A stretch of DNA of 64,000 nucleotides from Ancistrus triradiatus (Eukaryota; Chordata; Actinopteri; Siluriformes; Loricariidae): positions 725,501 to 789,500 of the forward strand of contig JAJAGP010000091.1 of the NCBI GenBank assembly GCA_025084515.1, given 5' to 3'. How positions within the stretch are numbered: the first letter of the stretch is position 1; every line of letters starts with the position of its first letter. A model generated the notes under the pieces. That model saw only the letters and a list, made by a program, of their open reading frames with translations. It had not been told where the DNA came from and did no database searches. Shown piece after piece: positions 23,221-35,689 of this stretch. Made by a program: the position numbers and the translations under genes.

Positions 23221-24647
23221 ACAATTCAGAAAGCTTTACACCCTTTCACTTTTTTCACACTATGTTGAGGCCTTGTGCTAACATAAAAAATACATTGTCC
23301 CCCATCAGTTTGCACTCAATATCCCATAATGACAAAGGGAAAACAGAATTTGATAAACCTTTGCAAATTTATAGCTATAAATAAAGGACTCGGATGGTAA
23401 AAAACAGCACAAACTAAAACTTCACATGGACATAAATATTCAGACCCTTTGCTGTGTCACTTGAAATTTAGCTCTGGGGCCGCCCATCTCTCTTGATCAT
23501 TTTTGAGATGTTTCTACACCTTGATCAGAGTCCACCTGTGGTAAATTCAGTTGATTGGACATAATTTGGGAAGACACACACCTGTCTATATAAGGTCTCA
23601 GTTAACAATGCATATCAGAGCAAAAACCAAGGTATGAGGAGGAAAGAACTGCCTGTAGAACTTGGATTGTCTGGAGGCCCAGTTTTGGAGAAGGTTACAA
23701 AAAATCTGTTGCACTAAAAATTCCCAAGAAAACAGTGGCTTCCATAATTCTTAAATGGAAGAATTTTGGAACAACCAGGACTCATCGAACTAAGTAATCA
23801 GGGAAGAAGGGCCTTGGTAAGAGAGGTGAATAAGAACCCAATGGTCACTCTGACTGAGCTACAAAGATCCTGTGTGCAGATTGGAGAAACTTCCAGAAGG
23901 TCATAAATCACTGCAGCACTCTGGGCTTTATCAGTGAAAGACGCATGGAAGCCCACCTTGACTTTGCCAAAAAAAAGCTGATCAGATGACATCAAGATTG
24001 AACTTTTGGAAAAAAACCAGGCGCTGTTCATCATCTCCAATACCATCCTTATAGTGAAACATGGTGGTGGCAGCATCATGTTGAGGGGCTGTTTTTCAGC
24101 GGCTGTGACAGGGAGATTTGTCAGGATTTTGGGAAATCTGAATGGAGCATATTCTTAATGACAACCTGATCCAGAGTGCACGGGTCTTCTGTCTTGTTGG
24201 AAGGTGAACCTTTGGCCTAGTTTATGACCCTAATCACACAGCCAAGACAACACAGAAGTGGCTTAGGGACAACTCTGTGAATGTCCTTGAGTGGCCCAGC
24301 CAGAGCCCTGACTGGAACCAACTCAATCATCTCTGGAGAGACCTGCACCTACGGTCCCCATCCAACCCGAGAGAACTTGAGAGGATCTGCAGTGAAGAAT
24401 GGCAGAAAATCCACAAATCCAGTGTGCAACCTTGTGGCGTCATACCCAAGAAGGCTGGAGACTGTAATCACTGCCAAAGGTGCTTCAACGAAGTACTGAG
24501 AAAAGAGTCTGAATACAATATTATAGTTTTTCCATTTTCAATAAATTTCCATACATTTCTAAAATTCAACATAAAATGTGGAAAAACATAAAATGTGGAA
24601 AAAGTATAAATGGTCTGAAGACTGTCCTAATGCTTTGTATCTGTATC
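23221..24647 (+). mobile_element. Tc1-like transposon, near full length, decayed
   Basis: A 1.4 kb element. On the + strand, broken transposase segments appear in order: an HTH-like part (KIPKKTVASIILKWKNFGTT near 23720), VNHCSTL..ISERRMEAHLDFAKKK near 23900-23980, then NVLEWPSQSPDWNQLNHLWR near 24280-24330 with the second catalytic Asp, and a C-terminal tail. Multiple stops and frameshifts kill it. Ends carry TTTGCAAATTTAT and AAATGTGGAAAAAGT. A 3' fragment of the same family lies at 34315-34610. Confidence 0.85.
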
Positions 24648-24853
24648 AGAGAGAATCTTCCGGAAGAGGAAATTAATTATGTCATTACTCAATGAGCATT
24701 ATACAGCAGAGCTTAGAAGAGGCCACAGTCTCATAAGATACCTGCTCTAAAGCTGTTTGTAAGGTTTTGAAAGGTTTGCCCCTTGTAAAGACTGTTGTGT
24801 TTGTTCAGAAATCTGAACTAAGAAATCCTGTGCTGTGGCTGTTTGTGTTGCAG

Positions 24854-24956
24854 TGTGGGAAGCCTCTGCCAGGCCTTACAAAGCAGGAGGACTGCTGTGG
24901 CAGTATAGGAGCTTCATGGGGTTTGAACAAATGCACCGACTGTCCCAGAAAACCAG
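24854..24956 (+). CDS. ltbp2: ltbp2 exon: hybrid domain core (QEDCCGSIG)
   Basis: The acceptor gtgttgcag/TGTGGG and the donor CCAG/gtatga enclose 103 nt. It enters in phase 0 from the 18369 junction and leaves in phase 1. The residues include [20 protein letters not shown] and then [13 protein letters not shown]. The paired cysteines, in place of the triple Cys of a TB domain, identify the LTBP hybrid domain, which shares TB and EGF features. [16 protein letters not shown] is strongly conserved across LTBPs. The upstream intron ends in the flank of a Tc1-like relic. Confidence 0.96.
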
Positions 24957-26469
24957 GTATGAATCTCAATGCTATGCATACACATTCATCCAAGTTTTAA
25001 CGTAAAACAATCTGCAGAAGATAACCATACAGACACACATGCAGTGCTGCCCATTTTCATGAGAAAACATAGTTGCGTTGAAGTCAGGCCAGTGCAAGGC
25101 AACATTTGTTTGAATCAGGGAAGCTTGGCAGAAGTGCTGGCCATGCTGTGAGATAGCTTAGCTACACTCACTCTGCTGGAGAGGCAAGCAAGCACCTAAT
25201 CTTCCTTCAGTCTGTGGTCGTTTTGAAAAGCCACAGTTTACACTCAACTGGTTTTGTTTATGTATGCAAGATGGAAGTTGACTATTGGCACCACTGCAGA
25301 CTTCATGCTAGGTGGTTCTAAATGTGTGAGACAGTGTGTTGTATATAAGTTACACAAGTGGTTATACATTTTGATTTGGGCTGCAGACACACTAACTCAA
25401 TGAATTAGGTACACCTACTGTATCTTGTACTTCTGCTTACACTATGTCCAGACTTGGTCTTTTCTGTGGTCAATGATAGATGTGAAATTTGGACAATAAA
25501 AAAAGTGTGTCAAGTTTTTGAAAGAATCTTAGATGGCAAAGAATATACGTTTTGATCAAATCTAACCACATCTTTCACTTGAAGGTGAGTCAACAAAACT
25601 AAAACTTCTAAAACAAAACCCAAGTGGCAGGACCCACTGTCTAATCAGACCACACCTGTAATAATTTAAATATCTGCCTGAGACATAATTGCATGCATCC
25701 GCCATTTCTATCTGGGTGCATTATTTTTTGTCAATTAAAGTATATTTGCATGTCTTTCTATTACTTATGTAGGAGGGGAAATCAATCACCCCTGTAAGTG
25801 CTGACTAGTAGACAGGAAGGCCTGTCATATTTGATTTCCTATTTAATGTTCATGATCATCTGTAATTGAATGCAGACATCATCTCACTTGTGGATCATCT
25901 TTAGATCAATGGCAGTCAATATATTTATAACTCCCATAGCATGCCAGATGGGTCTCTGCTCAGAGTTCTTTGAAGTTCACACTTTTAGAAGTGTTCATCC
26001 ATTTGGTCATTTTTGTTGTGGGAGGAATTTTGACATCTGGTTTTGGAGCACTGGGTGTAGGTTGGCTGTGAGCTTGAAAGTGTGCTGTGGTTGTGAACAG
26101 TAAACATGTGATAAGTCCACGTGTTTCTAATTGTAAATACCTTAAGAAATATCAATTGTTTTTAGATTAGTAGTGAAAAAACACAAATTGTCGCATTTGA
26201 CTTCTTAGAAATATTATCTGTCTAACCTGTGGGTAGCTGGGTACTTATTGCAGGGTTACAGAGCTTTTGATATCCTTTCTACTGACTGGACCGAACAGTA
26301 CTGAATGTCAACTAACACCATGTGATCCATGACCTTCTCTACTGTTGATGAAGGTCTGACTACCTGATAAGCCAAGCTAAATGGTAGGCTAACAGGCTAA
26401 CGTTTGTCTAGGGTTGTGGGTTAAATTTTCCAGAAAACCTGAGCTAAATAAATATGTAGTGTCCTAATC

Positions 26470-26661
26470 TACATTTATGTCATTTAGCAGACACCCTTAT
26501 TCTGAGCGACTTACAACTGATACATTCTTACAGTCCAAACAATTGTGGGTTAAGGGCCTTGCTGAAGGACCCAACAGTGGCAGCCTGGCACAGGTGGGTT
26601 TTGAACCCTGGACCTTCTGGTCTATAGTCCAGTACCTTTAACCACTAGGCCACCACAGTCC
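26470..26661 (-). mobile_element. tRNA-derived SINE
   Basis: Minus-strand full-length copy from TCATTTAGCAGACACCCTTA to AACCACTAGGCCACCACAG, with the B-box complement GTTTTGAACCC mutated at one base. Confidence 0.9.
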
Positions 26662-26724
26662 TAATCTAGGTATCTAATAGGTTGTGTATATATCTTAGAA
26701 GTCCCTGAAGGTGAGCAACTTAAC

Positions 26725-27284
26725 AGCATATGCTGGTTCACGATCCTGGTAGCTTGAAACTACTGCAAAACATAGATTCTAGTATAGAGTTTGTACCCAT
26801 TTGCTGCTACAATGGCCATTGTTCTTTTAGAAAAAGCATCCCTTGCTCATTTTTGGCATTCCTCTGCATTTTCAAGGTATCTGATGGAGTTGAGTCAAAG
26901 TTCTGTGCAAGTCAGCTTGAAGTTCTCAATCAAAGTTGGCAAACCAATTCTCTATGAACTTTGTTAAGAGGACAGCAGGGCAGAACATTGTTGACCTGAC
27001 TTGTTGGAAGAAACCTATTTATCATATTAAGAGTCACTTGGGTATTCAGTGTACATTTTACATTTACAGCATTTAGCAGACGCCCTTATCCAGAGCGACT
27101 TACAATTAGTACAATCTTACAATCCAAGCAATTGTGGGTTAAGGGTCTTGATCAAGGACCCAACAGTGGCAGCTTGCCAGAGGTGGGAATTGAACCCTGG
27201 ACCTTCTGGGCCAGAGTCCAGTACCTTAACCGCTAGGCTACCACAGTAGAAGGGGTGTCCACAAACATTTGGCCATTTTTTTAG
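26725..27284. mobile_element. MITE (CACTATATGG family) split by a SINE
   Basis: GTTTGTACCCATTTGCTGCT, TTCTCAATCAAAGTTGGCAA, AAGAGTCACTTGGGTATTCA precede the SINE at 27053-27247, and GGTGTCCACAAACATTTGGC follows it, which is the normal order in this family. The left limit is uncertain. Confidence 0.65.
27053..27247 (-). mobile_element. tRNA-derived SINE inserted in a MITE
   Basis: Minus-strand full-length copy (ACAGCATTTAGCAGACGCCC to CGCTAGGCTACCACAG), one of the best conserved in the window. Confidence 0.92.
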
Positions 27285-27498
27285 GAAGTGTGCTGTCCTT
27301 CAGCTAAAACAACCATTTTCTAACTGATTCCTACTTTTTTAACCCAAATACATAAGAATTATTTGTAAAACACTTTGCATGATTGTCAATCTTTTCCTGT
27401 AATGCGACTGAACTTCCAACTTATCCTAACACCTGCATTCACAATTTATATAATTTTAAACATATTATGTTTTATTATCATAAATATACACGTGTTAC

Positions 27499-27640
27499 GA
27501 CAGCATTTACAGAATTTTACAGATGCCCTTATCCAGTAACTTTCAAGTGACCTGAACCTTGCTCTAGGGCTTAGCAGTGGCAGCTCAGCAGAGCCGCAAT
27601 TTGAATCTTTTGATTGTTTTGAGTAGTAGTCCTGAACCTA
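27499..27640 (-). mobile_element. Decayed tRNA-derived SINE
   Basis: ACAGATGCCCTTATCCAGTA, CTTGCTCTAGGGCTTAGCAG and CAATTTGAATC keep the order of the family with many substitutions and a central deletion. Confidence 0.6.
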
Positions 27641-28586
27641 AATTTCTAGGTCATTATGTGAGGCACTGTTTCGTCTTGGAAAACAGACATGGCAGATTAT
27701 CAGAGCTTTTTATCTGCTCAGGTTCAGAGGACTGTGTTTATGAGCTTGATCAATGTAAGAATATTTTGTACCATTCAAGATGGAATCAAAGAGATAAACA
27801 GTAAGTGAGATACACATGGTAGAGTGGGAGGGTGAAAGGAATTCAGGGAGGCCAAGCAAAGCGTTTCAGACCGTGGAAGTTGAGCATTAATGTGATTCCA
27901 AATGGTTTCTCAACTGAGTCCCAAATGAAAAATTGCCAAGTGGATAGTGACAGATGTGGCTTGGAACGAAAGCTAATTGATTAGTGTAAGTACTTTTTGA
28001 GTGCTCCTGTGTGCCAACCTCCAATGGGACATTGCGTTGCGGTCCATTCTTGGCTGGATTTTGGCATCTACATTGCCACCAACAGATGGCTTAAACAAGA
28101 CGATTATGAGACACAGAGATGCTCAGGGGTATAAAAGCTGGAAGCTTACCGGACAACTAACCGTAAAAGTTCATAGTTTTATGGAAACAGCCATGAGAGC
28201 AAGTGCGATTGTTTAGGCTCAGGGCAAAGTTGTGAGTTCTGTAGCTTTCACTTCCATTTACTTTTGCAAAATAGAATGGATATGTGAGCAAAACATCAGA
28301 AGGAAAACAAATATTTAAGCAAATTTTCAGAGCTTGGACACCTCTGTTGTTTATGGTCAAATCAACTTTTTTGTTGTTGTTCTTGGATTGAGATTATTTT
28401 CACTGCTTTGAGAAGACTTGCTGTAGCACAGTATGACACCCAATTTCACGTACTTGTTTCAGTCCTCATCTCCAGTTATTGTATTTGTTTCATTAAGTCT
28501 CTGAGTACTAGTACACTGGTTTCCACTCTGCCCCCAAAAAACAATCCGTTAGGTGGATTGTCTACTCTAAATAGGTGTTAAGTAAA

Positions 28587-28963
28587 GTACTGTGCAAAAG
28601 TCCTAGGCCACAATTTTTGTTGTTTTTGCTATAATTATCACATATAATAATTTATCAGTCTGTTTATTAAGCTACAAACAGGAAATATGTACACAGAACC
28701 AAATGCCTTCTGCAGGCAAAAGGCAGTATTTAGTGTGACCTCCCTGAAAAAGTGGTTTATTGGTTTATTGGCTTCTTCGAACTGTAGAAGGCTCAACTTG
28801 GTATCCTGATGAAGCTGCCAGATGATGTTATTGCTCAAGTGTATTGGGAAGTCACACTAAATGCTTGCCACTATAGCCTATAATTATATTTGGTCATTAT
28901 ACCATTGCTAACACAACAAATCAAATGGTGGCATGGTGGCCTAAGACGGTTTCCCAGTACTGT
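28587..28963 (-). mobile_element. Tc1-like relic, short, ACTGTGCAAAAGTCCTAGGC ends
   Basis: The left end TACTGTGCAAAAGTCCTAGG and the right end GGCCTAAGACGG..CAGTACTGTA are inverted relatives. Inside are GATGAAGCTGCCAGATGATG and TTATTGCTCAAGTGTA, shared with other copies. The transposase is almost gone. Confidence 0.75.
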
Positions 28964-29102
28964 AGATCTGAAAGAATGTCTTATGCCCTGTGATGGGTTG
29001 GGACCTTGTGGTCAAGTATATTATTGTCTTGAATGCTGTAATTCTGGAATCAGTTTTGGAATCATATCGATCCTGACCAGAATTAAGCTGACAGTAAAGA
29101 TT

Positions 29103-29284
29103 TGACATTTATGTTTACGACATTTAGCAGACACCCTTATGCTGAGTGACTTACAACTGATACATTCTTACAGTTCAATCAATTGTTTGTTAAGGACCCA
29201 ACAGTGGCAGCTTGGCACAGGTTGGATTTGAAGCCTGGACCTTCTGGTCCAGAGTCCAGTACCTTATCCACTAGGCTACCACAC
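29103..29284 (-). mobile_element. tRNA-derived SINE
   Basis: Minus-strand copy from CATTTAGCAGACACCCTTAT to CCACTAGGCTACCAC, with a shortened middle. Confidence 0.85.
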
Positions 29285-30621
29285 GTGAATACAGATCACT
29301 CATCTCCTAGAAGTTAAAATCTAACTCTTTTTATAGGTTTGTTTTTTTTACCCAGTTTTCTTTCTCAGTCAGTCAGTCAATAGTTTTGCTGTCACATCAC
29401 ATTTACACAGGTGTGCAGGAGAGTGAAAATCTTAGGTGTGTAGTCCCTTAGTGAGGTATGACATCGCAAAACAGTACCTGTCAATATAGTAGAAGGTCAG
29501 ACAGGCAACCAGCCAGTAATTCAGGCTGGATAAGTTACATTTTCAAGACTACCCAATACATGGGTGTAAAAGCAGTGGTCAGTTTGCATGTAGCACAGTG
29601 CTGGGTTTCACTCTGCAGCTCGTACCATGAGTCAGCATTAGCGGGGAACTTTAAAGTCCTTTTCACAACTCATACCTCCCACAGGAGTCCATAAGCTTTT
29701 TCTGTGAGGGACAGGAATTATTACAGTGCTCCCAATGACTCCGTGATCTCACTGAACCCTCCTTCTAATCCGAAATCATTGTGTCTGCCAAGTTTATGGC
29801 TATTTCTTGGAGATTAATGTCATTTGACAGCATCAGGATTAACAGAATTGGATAGGATGAGGCATCAGGACCGTCCTTACACATGGCCTTTCTTTCCACC
29901 AGTATGCATCATCACTGATTGTTTTGGACACGGTTTCAAAGAATGACTTTTCCCCAACTGACTTCGACACCCACGCTGGCTTTTCTAATCATTCAGTGGT
30001 TTTGGAAGCCTGTTTGAGAAACATAAACCAAACTGTAGGGTGTTTTATTCCAGTGCTCGTCAGTGTGCACCGATTTAGAACTGATATGAAAGACTGTCGT
30101 CTGGACTCCCACTCACAGTCTACTCACTTTGGATGTTTGGCTCTGAGTACAGATCTAAGCTCTGGTTAAACATCAAGAAACACTGTCATTGCACCCCCGA
30201 TGTTATGCTGTGATAATAGAAGTATTGCTACACTCCCCTCATACAAGGTGGTCTGTCTGGTAATGATGCTAAATGATCAATCATAACTGTATTTCTATGA
30301 ATACTGATACACCTGAGCCAACTCAGTGGCTGTTCTTGGATGTTTCTGACTTGAACATCTTTGCTGAGACACCCCGCTTCCTCAGTTTCTTCCATGATAG
30401 ATTTATGTTTCAGCAAACCAAAATGAGCAATTATAATATGATAGATGTGACTTTTATATTGTATCATGGTCTGCACACACTTGGCTTGTCAAGTGACCGT
30501 TTAGGAAGTCCAATATTCAAAAATATAGTATCCATGTGAATAACATTTTAAGTAGATACTGGAAAGTGATGACACAGTATATGTACTGTATAGGGGTTGT
30601 CTTGAGGAAGAAACCTATACA

Positions 30622-31137
30622 TACAATGTTGTGCAAAATTCTTAGGCCACCATAACATTACATATACAATTGTTTTAGCAATGGTATAATGACCGTGAGT
30701 AAATATTATACAAAATGCAGAAATTGTGTATGCCCTATTAAAAAAAACTACAAAAAATGCATAGAAAAAAACAGCATCTATAGGTGAGTGGCAAGGATAG
30801 TGGCAAGTATTTAGTGTCCTCCCCTTCCACTTGAGCACTAGCAAAATCGGGTTGCCAAGTTGAGCCTTCTACAGTCTGAAGATGCTTGATCAGGATTGGA
30901 CTTTTTGGAAGGGCAGGAGCCAAGCAACTACTTTTTCAGAAGAAGAACACAATGAAAAGCCTAAGATATTCTGTCTCAGAAAGATTGGAATGAAGATCAG
31001 TGGAGAGAGTGACAAATCCAATTTTGAACTTTTTGAAAAACATTTTTTTTAAATCATTGACAATATGTTCATCAATGGTCATTAAGCAAATAAAACAACA
31101 AGCCAAATGGTTGCCTAAGACTTTTGCACAGTACTGT
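30622..31137. mobile_element. Tc1-like relic, ACTGTGCAAAAGTCTTAGGC family
   Basis: Left end TTGTGCAAAATTCTTAGGCC, right end GCCTAAGACTTTTGCACAGT. Inside are TTTAGCAATGGTATAATGACC and GTTGCCAAGTTGAGCCTTCT. Near 30960-31020 the + strand still reads KRLRYSVSERLE*RSVERV, a decayed transposase piece. Confidence 0.8.
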
Positions 31138-31723
31138 GAATCACATGAAAGAGACTTGAATGTTGAAATTTTTTTTTTACATATTTGTTTTTTTATTTTT
31201 TATTTTTGGTGTACATATTATTTAGTAAAATCCAGCATTGTGGATGTCACTGGAACAGTTCTTCTCAGTTTATATAGATCACATGGCCTTTTGGTTATGT
31301 GAAACCACTGATGATATGAATTAGCAATAAGCTAACACAAAAAAAAGAGTCCATTTCAAAAGTTGATAGCATATCTTCAACAGAATTGGTTCTGTTAAAT
31401 TAGTCCCGTATGAAAAGCTGAAACCTGCTGTTTTATGATCCCAAAATGGTGAACCCTCTGACTCAGTTTAATTTTATAAACACTTAGTCAGCTTGTTTAA
31501 TACAGTGCTAAATTCATGTTTTTTTGTCAAACATACTCAGTTCCTCTGAAAGTGCTGTTTATGTGCTAGCTTTGTAATCTCACACAAATGTGATTAGTTA
31601 CAGGACTACCCATCAGAAGGTCCAGGGTTCATTTCCCAGCTTTGAACAGTTGCCATTGTTGTGCCCTTGAGAATGGCCTGTAATAGACATAGAGAACATG
31701 TAAGATTATGTTCCGTTTGTGGG

Positions 31724-31904
31724 ACTGTGGTAGCCTAGCGGGTAGGGTACTGGACTATGGACCAAAAGGTCCAGGGTTCAAATCCCACCTCTGCCAAGCC
31801 GTCCTTGAGCAAGACCCTTAACCCACAATTGCTTGGATTGTAAGACTGTATCAATTGTAAGTCGCTCTGGATAAGGGCGTCTGCTAAATGCTGTAAATGT
31901 AAAT
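31724..31904 (+). mobile_element. tRNA-derived SINE, well preserved
   Basis: Plus-strand copy: GTAGCCTAGCGGGTAGGGTA (A-box region), GGTTCAAATCC (canonical B-box), GTCGCTCTGGATAAGGGCGT and CTGCTAAATGCTGTAAATG. Intact pol III boxes make it one of the youngest-looking copies. Confidence 0.92.
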
Positions 31905-31998
31905 GTGTATCATTGGTAATCTGCACAGGAGAAAGTGTCTACCAAATGTAGACCAGTACCTTTAACGCAAGACTACCCCAGTCCCAATGCAAATCAAG

Positions 31999-32022
31999 AC
32001 ATTTACATTTACAGCATTTAGA
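31999..32022 (-). mobile_element. SINE tail fragment
   Basis: Only the terminal ACATTTACATTTACAGCATT of the SINE tail is present, a short truncated copy or a shared-tail insertion. Confidence 0.5.
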
Positions 32023-32508
32023 CTCATTTCTACTCTAGCCTACCTGTGAGAAATTGAAGCTGGTTTACTGATGTACAGCTACCTAGAATGCTGTCAGGAA
32101 TGACTGGAGATTAATAGATTCTGGCATTTTTTAAACGAAAGAGGGCATTAGTGATGCACTTGTTGATAGGCCAGTGACTGGAATCAGTCCGACTCTGTGC
32201 CGGTCACAGATAGCCACACTTGCATACCGCACGACAGTGACAGCAACACAAACACAGCCACATATGAAAAACACACTGCTGTCACTAAAATTCACAATAT
32301 AATTCTGCTTAAACACAGTTCGAGCTTTAACCTATGTATTTATTTATGAGACGGGCCGGTGCTGACACATGCTGATGAAGAGGTGTTAGTGCACTAAATA
32401 GTCTCTTCCTATATAGTGCAGTATTAGTGAAGGAGCAGTGATGCAGTGTTATTTCGGGTTACAGCCATGTCTTCAGTGTTTTATTTCTTATTTTAGTCCT
32501 AGTGCAGT

Positions 32509-32763
32509 ATGCATGATGAAAATAAGCGGGCGAGGAAGAGCTCCGAAAACACTCAAATAATAAGACATTTAAAACAGCGCCACCTCACTGAATATGTGGA
32601 ATCTGACAAAGCTAAAGCTAATTCTCCTGAGAGTGCACAGTCAGACACAAGCAAACAGCTGCTGCTATCTTTTTTAATGGAAGATCTTTCCATTAAAAGA
32701 AAAGTTAAGCAAAAATTATCTGTATGCTGTCATTTATCATTCTTGGACAGAAACAAAATCTGA
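32509..32763 (+). pseudogene. BED-finger-like fragment, probable hAT/ZBED remnant
   Basis: An 84-codon open frame reads IRHLKQRHLTEYVES after NTQ. The spacing of H-L-x3-H-x-x-E-Y resembles the C-terminal half of BED zinc fingers in ZBED proteins and hAT transposases (ntsnLxrHL..xHpxEY). The CxxC half is missing. A Ser/Lys-rich region and a pyrimidine/T-rich tract follow. It may be an exapted or dead hAT piece; the call rests on one short motif. Confidence 0.35.
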
Positions 32764-34259
32764 ATAGGCCAAAATTGGAATTGGCTAGTCGTTTTTTTTT
32801 ATTTTATTTTTTTTTATCGGAATTGGCCAAGATGATTGCAGTTGGTGCATATTTACAATGCATCATTATGCTGTCACTATAGTCAAATGTTTCATATATA
32901 TTTAAATCTATTGGACTTGTAAGAATATTACCAAAAGGTGGAAAGAACCCACACAACTTCTGGACTCTTGGTGCCAGGGTCCTTTGGGTGACAGTATTTA
33001 TCCTTCAATACCCAGACTTCTACAGTGCCAGGAACTAAATGCAACTTGTAACCCACAGCTAGACTTCACCTTCCCAGAGGTAGGATGTGAAACTGGTTCA
33101 GTAGGTACATCACTGGATTGCAGTCCTGATCTACCCAAGGTCATATAATTCCTCTGGCAAGGTGGGGTTTGTCTGTCCATTATGAAGTTGAGTTAGGGTC
33201 TTGGCATAGAGATTTTGTGGCTTCTTGCTATACAACTCAATAGATGCTTCTTTGGTCAAGAGACACACCAGGGATGTCACCATGAATGAGAGACTCCATA
33301 ACTTGCAGACAAACCTCACTTAAATTGAGACGTGTTATGTGCTTCACTAGCACTGTTGGCAGAGTGCCGGTGTTCAGTACTGAGTTGCCCTGGTTCATAT
33401 CTCGACTCTGGTGTGGCAAGGTCTGTCTGTCGCATTCGATGCCTGGCACTGTTGAAGTCCAAAGTGTTTTCCTGCCACAAGAATATTCAAAGGTTGTTTG
33501 AGGGTTCCTGGCACGTTGGTAATGCCCAGTATGTTCAGATATGACTGTGTATAAATGAATATGTTGACTTTAGCAAGGGATTTGTTTCTCTGAGTGTGTT
33601 TTTGCTATAAAACCTGCTGAAAGGGGAGTACGATAAAGATTACAGCTGTAATCTGGTAACTCCAAAGATAAGATGTCTGAAAACAAACTTAATTGGGCTT
33701 AGCTTACTTGATGATAAGCTTTGACTTGTTTCCTCTTGGAAGGGAGAAAACTTGAGGCACTCTGATTCTCCTGCTCATTTCGTCAAGACTCTCGCCTCAT
33801 TTGTCTTCTCAGTCCAATCCTCTGCTGCCGTGAACTTATTCACCTCCTCATCCTCTCACCTTTAATGGAAACCTTGGCCTGATCCTGCTGTGCTGGGAGA
33901 ACATAGGCCAGTCCCTCTCTCTAAAACTGGACAGCAGGATATGATTACAGATAAAATAGGTGTATAACAGCTCACATAATCAAGTGTGATTTCAGACCGC
34001 TAATGCTACATGATACACTCTGTCCTATTTCTGAACTACTCCAAAATATTTAGAGAAATCGAATATGAGTAAAAAAGAAAAGAGAACAGGACGAAGCGCA
34101 TAGCAAAGCTACAGAGTTCAGCTAAGGTTCTCAGTAAATCTTAATCAGTTCTCTGGTTCTTGAACTTTTGTTCTGAACTGAGCAATAAAAGTGGCCAAGA
34201 GCAAGTAATGAATAATCACTAGCTTATCTGTTTGCATTATTCAGTATCAAAAACTTGGT

Positions 34260-34610
34260 GCCCAAGAATAGTGGTGGCTTAGTGGCTAATGTTCTAGAGT
34301 ACTAATCAGAAGGTCGTGAGAGGAGCTTGAGAGGATCTGCAGAGAAGAGTAGCAGAAAATTACCAAATCCAGGTGTGCAAACCTTGTGGCATCTTACCCA
34401 AAAAGACTGGAGGCTGTAATCGCTGCCAAAGGTGCTTCGACTAAGTACTGAGTAAAGGGTCTGAAAATTTATGTCAATGCAATATTTTAGTTTTTCTTTT
34501 CCATAAATTGGTAAGCTTTTCTAAAATTGTTTTCACTTTGTCATGAAGTGGTACTGAAACATAACAAAATGTGGAAAAAATGTAAAGTGTCTGAAGACAC
34601 ACTCACTCTC
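34260..34610 (+). mobile_element. SINE head fused to a Tc1-like 3' end fragment
   Basis: 34260-34315 is a tRNA-like head (GTGGTGGCTTAGTGGCTAAT, ATCAGAAGGTCGTGAG). From 34322 it changes abruptly into CTTGAGAGGATCTGCAGAGA and CAAACCTTGTGGCATC, GAGGCTGTAATCGCTGCC, the 3' end of the element at 23221-24647. Confidence 0.7.
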
Positions 34611-34934
34611 ATGGTATAATGTTCGGGTGGGACAGATCCCACCTGGTACCTAACCCAATGGTCAGGAGTATTATTTGTCATTCAGCGTAGTCATACATCA
34701 GCTGTGGAGGCCAAAAGTTTGGCCTGTTGCTTCTGTTTTACTGTTTTCTTGTAAAAGCATACTCCGAGTTCTCAGATCATATTAAGGCTTAGAAATCAGA
34801 TTAAGAAATCCGATAACGAGACCCTGATTTTATCTCAGAAATCAGATTTCTTAGTGCATGTGTACCCATACTCTGATTCCAATCGTTTTGGGTTTTTCGT
34901 CAACCTGTGACAAACATAGCCCTTCACTTATTAT

Positions 34935-34998
34935 AATAGACTTCTAATTCCAACAGGTCTTTGTGAAGAAGGGCATTTGCTAATAAATGTAAATGTAC
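34935..34998 (+). mobile_element. SINE tail fragment
   Basis: GAAGGGCATTTGCTAATAAA and TGTAAATGTAC match the decayed tail of the tRNA-derived SINE. Confidence 0.45.
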
Positions 34999-35689
34999 AC
35001 AGAACATAGGGGTGATATAAAAAGGGTGTGTGATGGCGGGGGGTTCTTTTTTGGTGATTGGTCTTGGCATGTAACAGTGAAACATTGAGGTAAACACATA
35101 GTAGTGTTTTTGGCATAACAAAACAAAGCAGCTCACTTTGACATTCCAGAATCAGATAAGAGTATATTCAAGAAGTTTGTAAGGCCTTGAGAAAACAGTG
35201 TGTGGCTTGTGGTAGAGTTGTTTACCTAAATAGATTTAAGCTATGCAAGTGAGTCTCTGGAACTTGAAACATCTGGATCTATTTAAGTCATGTCTTCTCA
35301 ATTCCATTTAATGTAAACTTCACTCGAATAGAACAAAGGCACCCTTCCCTTCTGGAGTAGCTTTGGAACTACCTTGACCATAACGTCTTCCTTTGCGGTC
35401 AGCAGGCTCCCAGGTGGAGAGATCTTTGGCAGATTAGCTTGAGCTTGAGTCTTAAGTATTTGAACGCTTGTCACTTGGGAGAGAAAGGAAACGAATCGGG
35501 AAGCTTTCTCATATGATTATTAGCTGGCGTTACCCCCTCTTACGCACTGCTGGTGATGTAAGAGCATGTTGTGAAATAGTGTAGGAGAATTTAACCTTCT
35601 GTGAAAGTGTGTGTGGCTGGATTTGTATTGTATTTTTAGTTATGCAGTTCTGTGTGTTTCTGTTTTATTTCTTAATAGCCAAACGTCTG

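Larger units (their letters stand above)
18370..24853. other. ltbp2: ltbp2 intron, 6.5 kb
   Basis: It contains a 22-G run (18665-18686), an AT-rich tract (18690-19680) with recurring words such as AGTGTACTTT that suggests an old repeat, a Tc1 tail fragment (about 20035-20230), a foldback element (about 20690-21290), a Tc1-like relic (21875-22374) and a longer one (about 23221-24647). Nothing recognised in 18370-18660, 21290-21870 or 22380-23220. Confidence 0.65.

Noticed and set aside
31724..31800. Functional tRNA gene
   Set aside because: A- and B-boxes are present but the region lacks a cloverleaf 3' half with acceptor stem, and continues into the SINE body.
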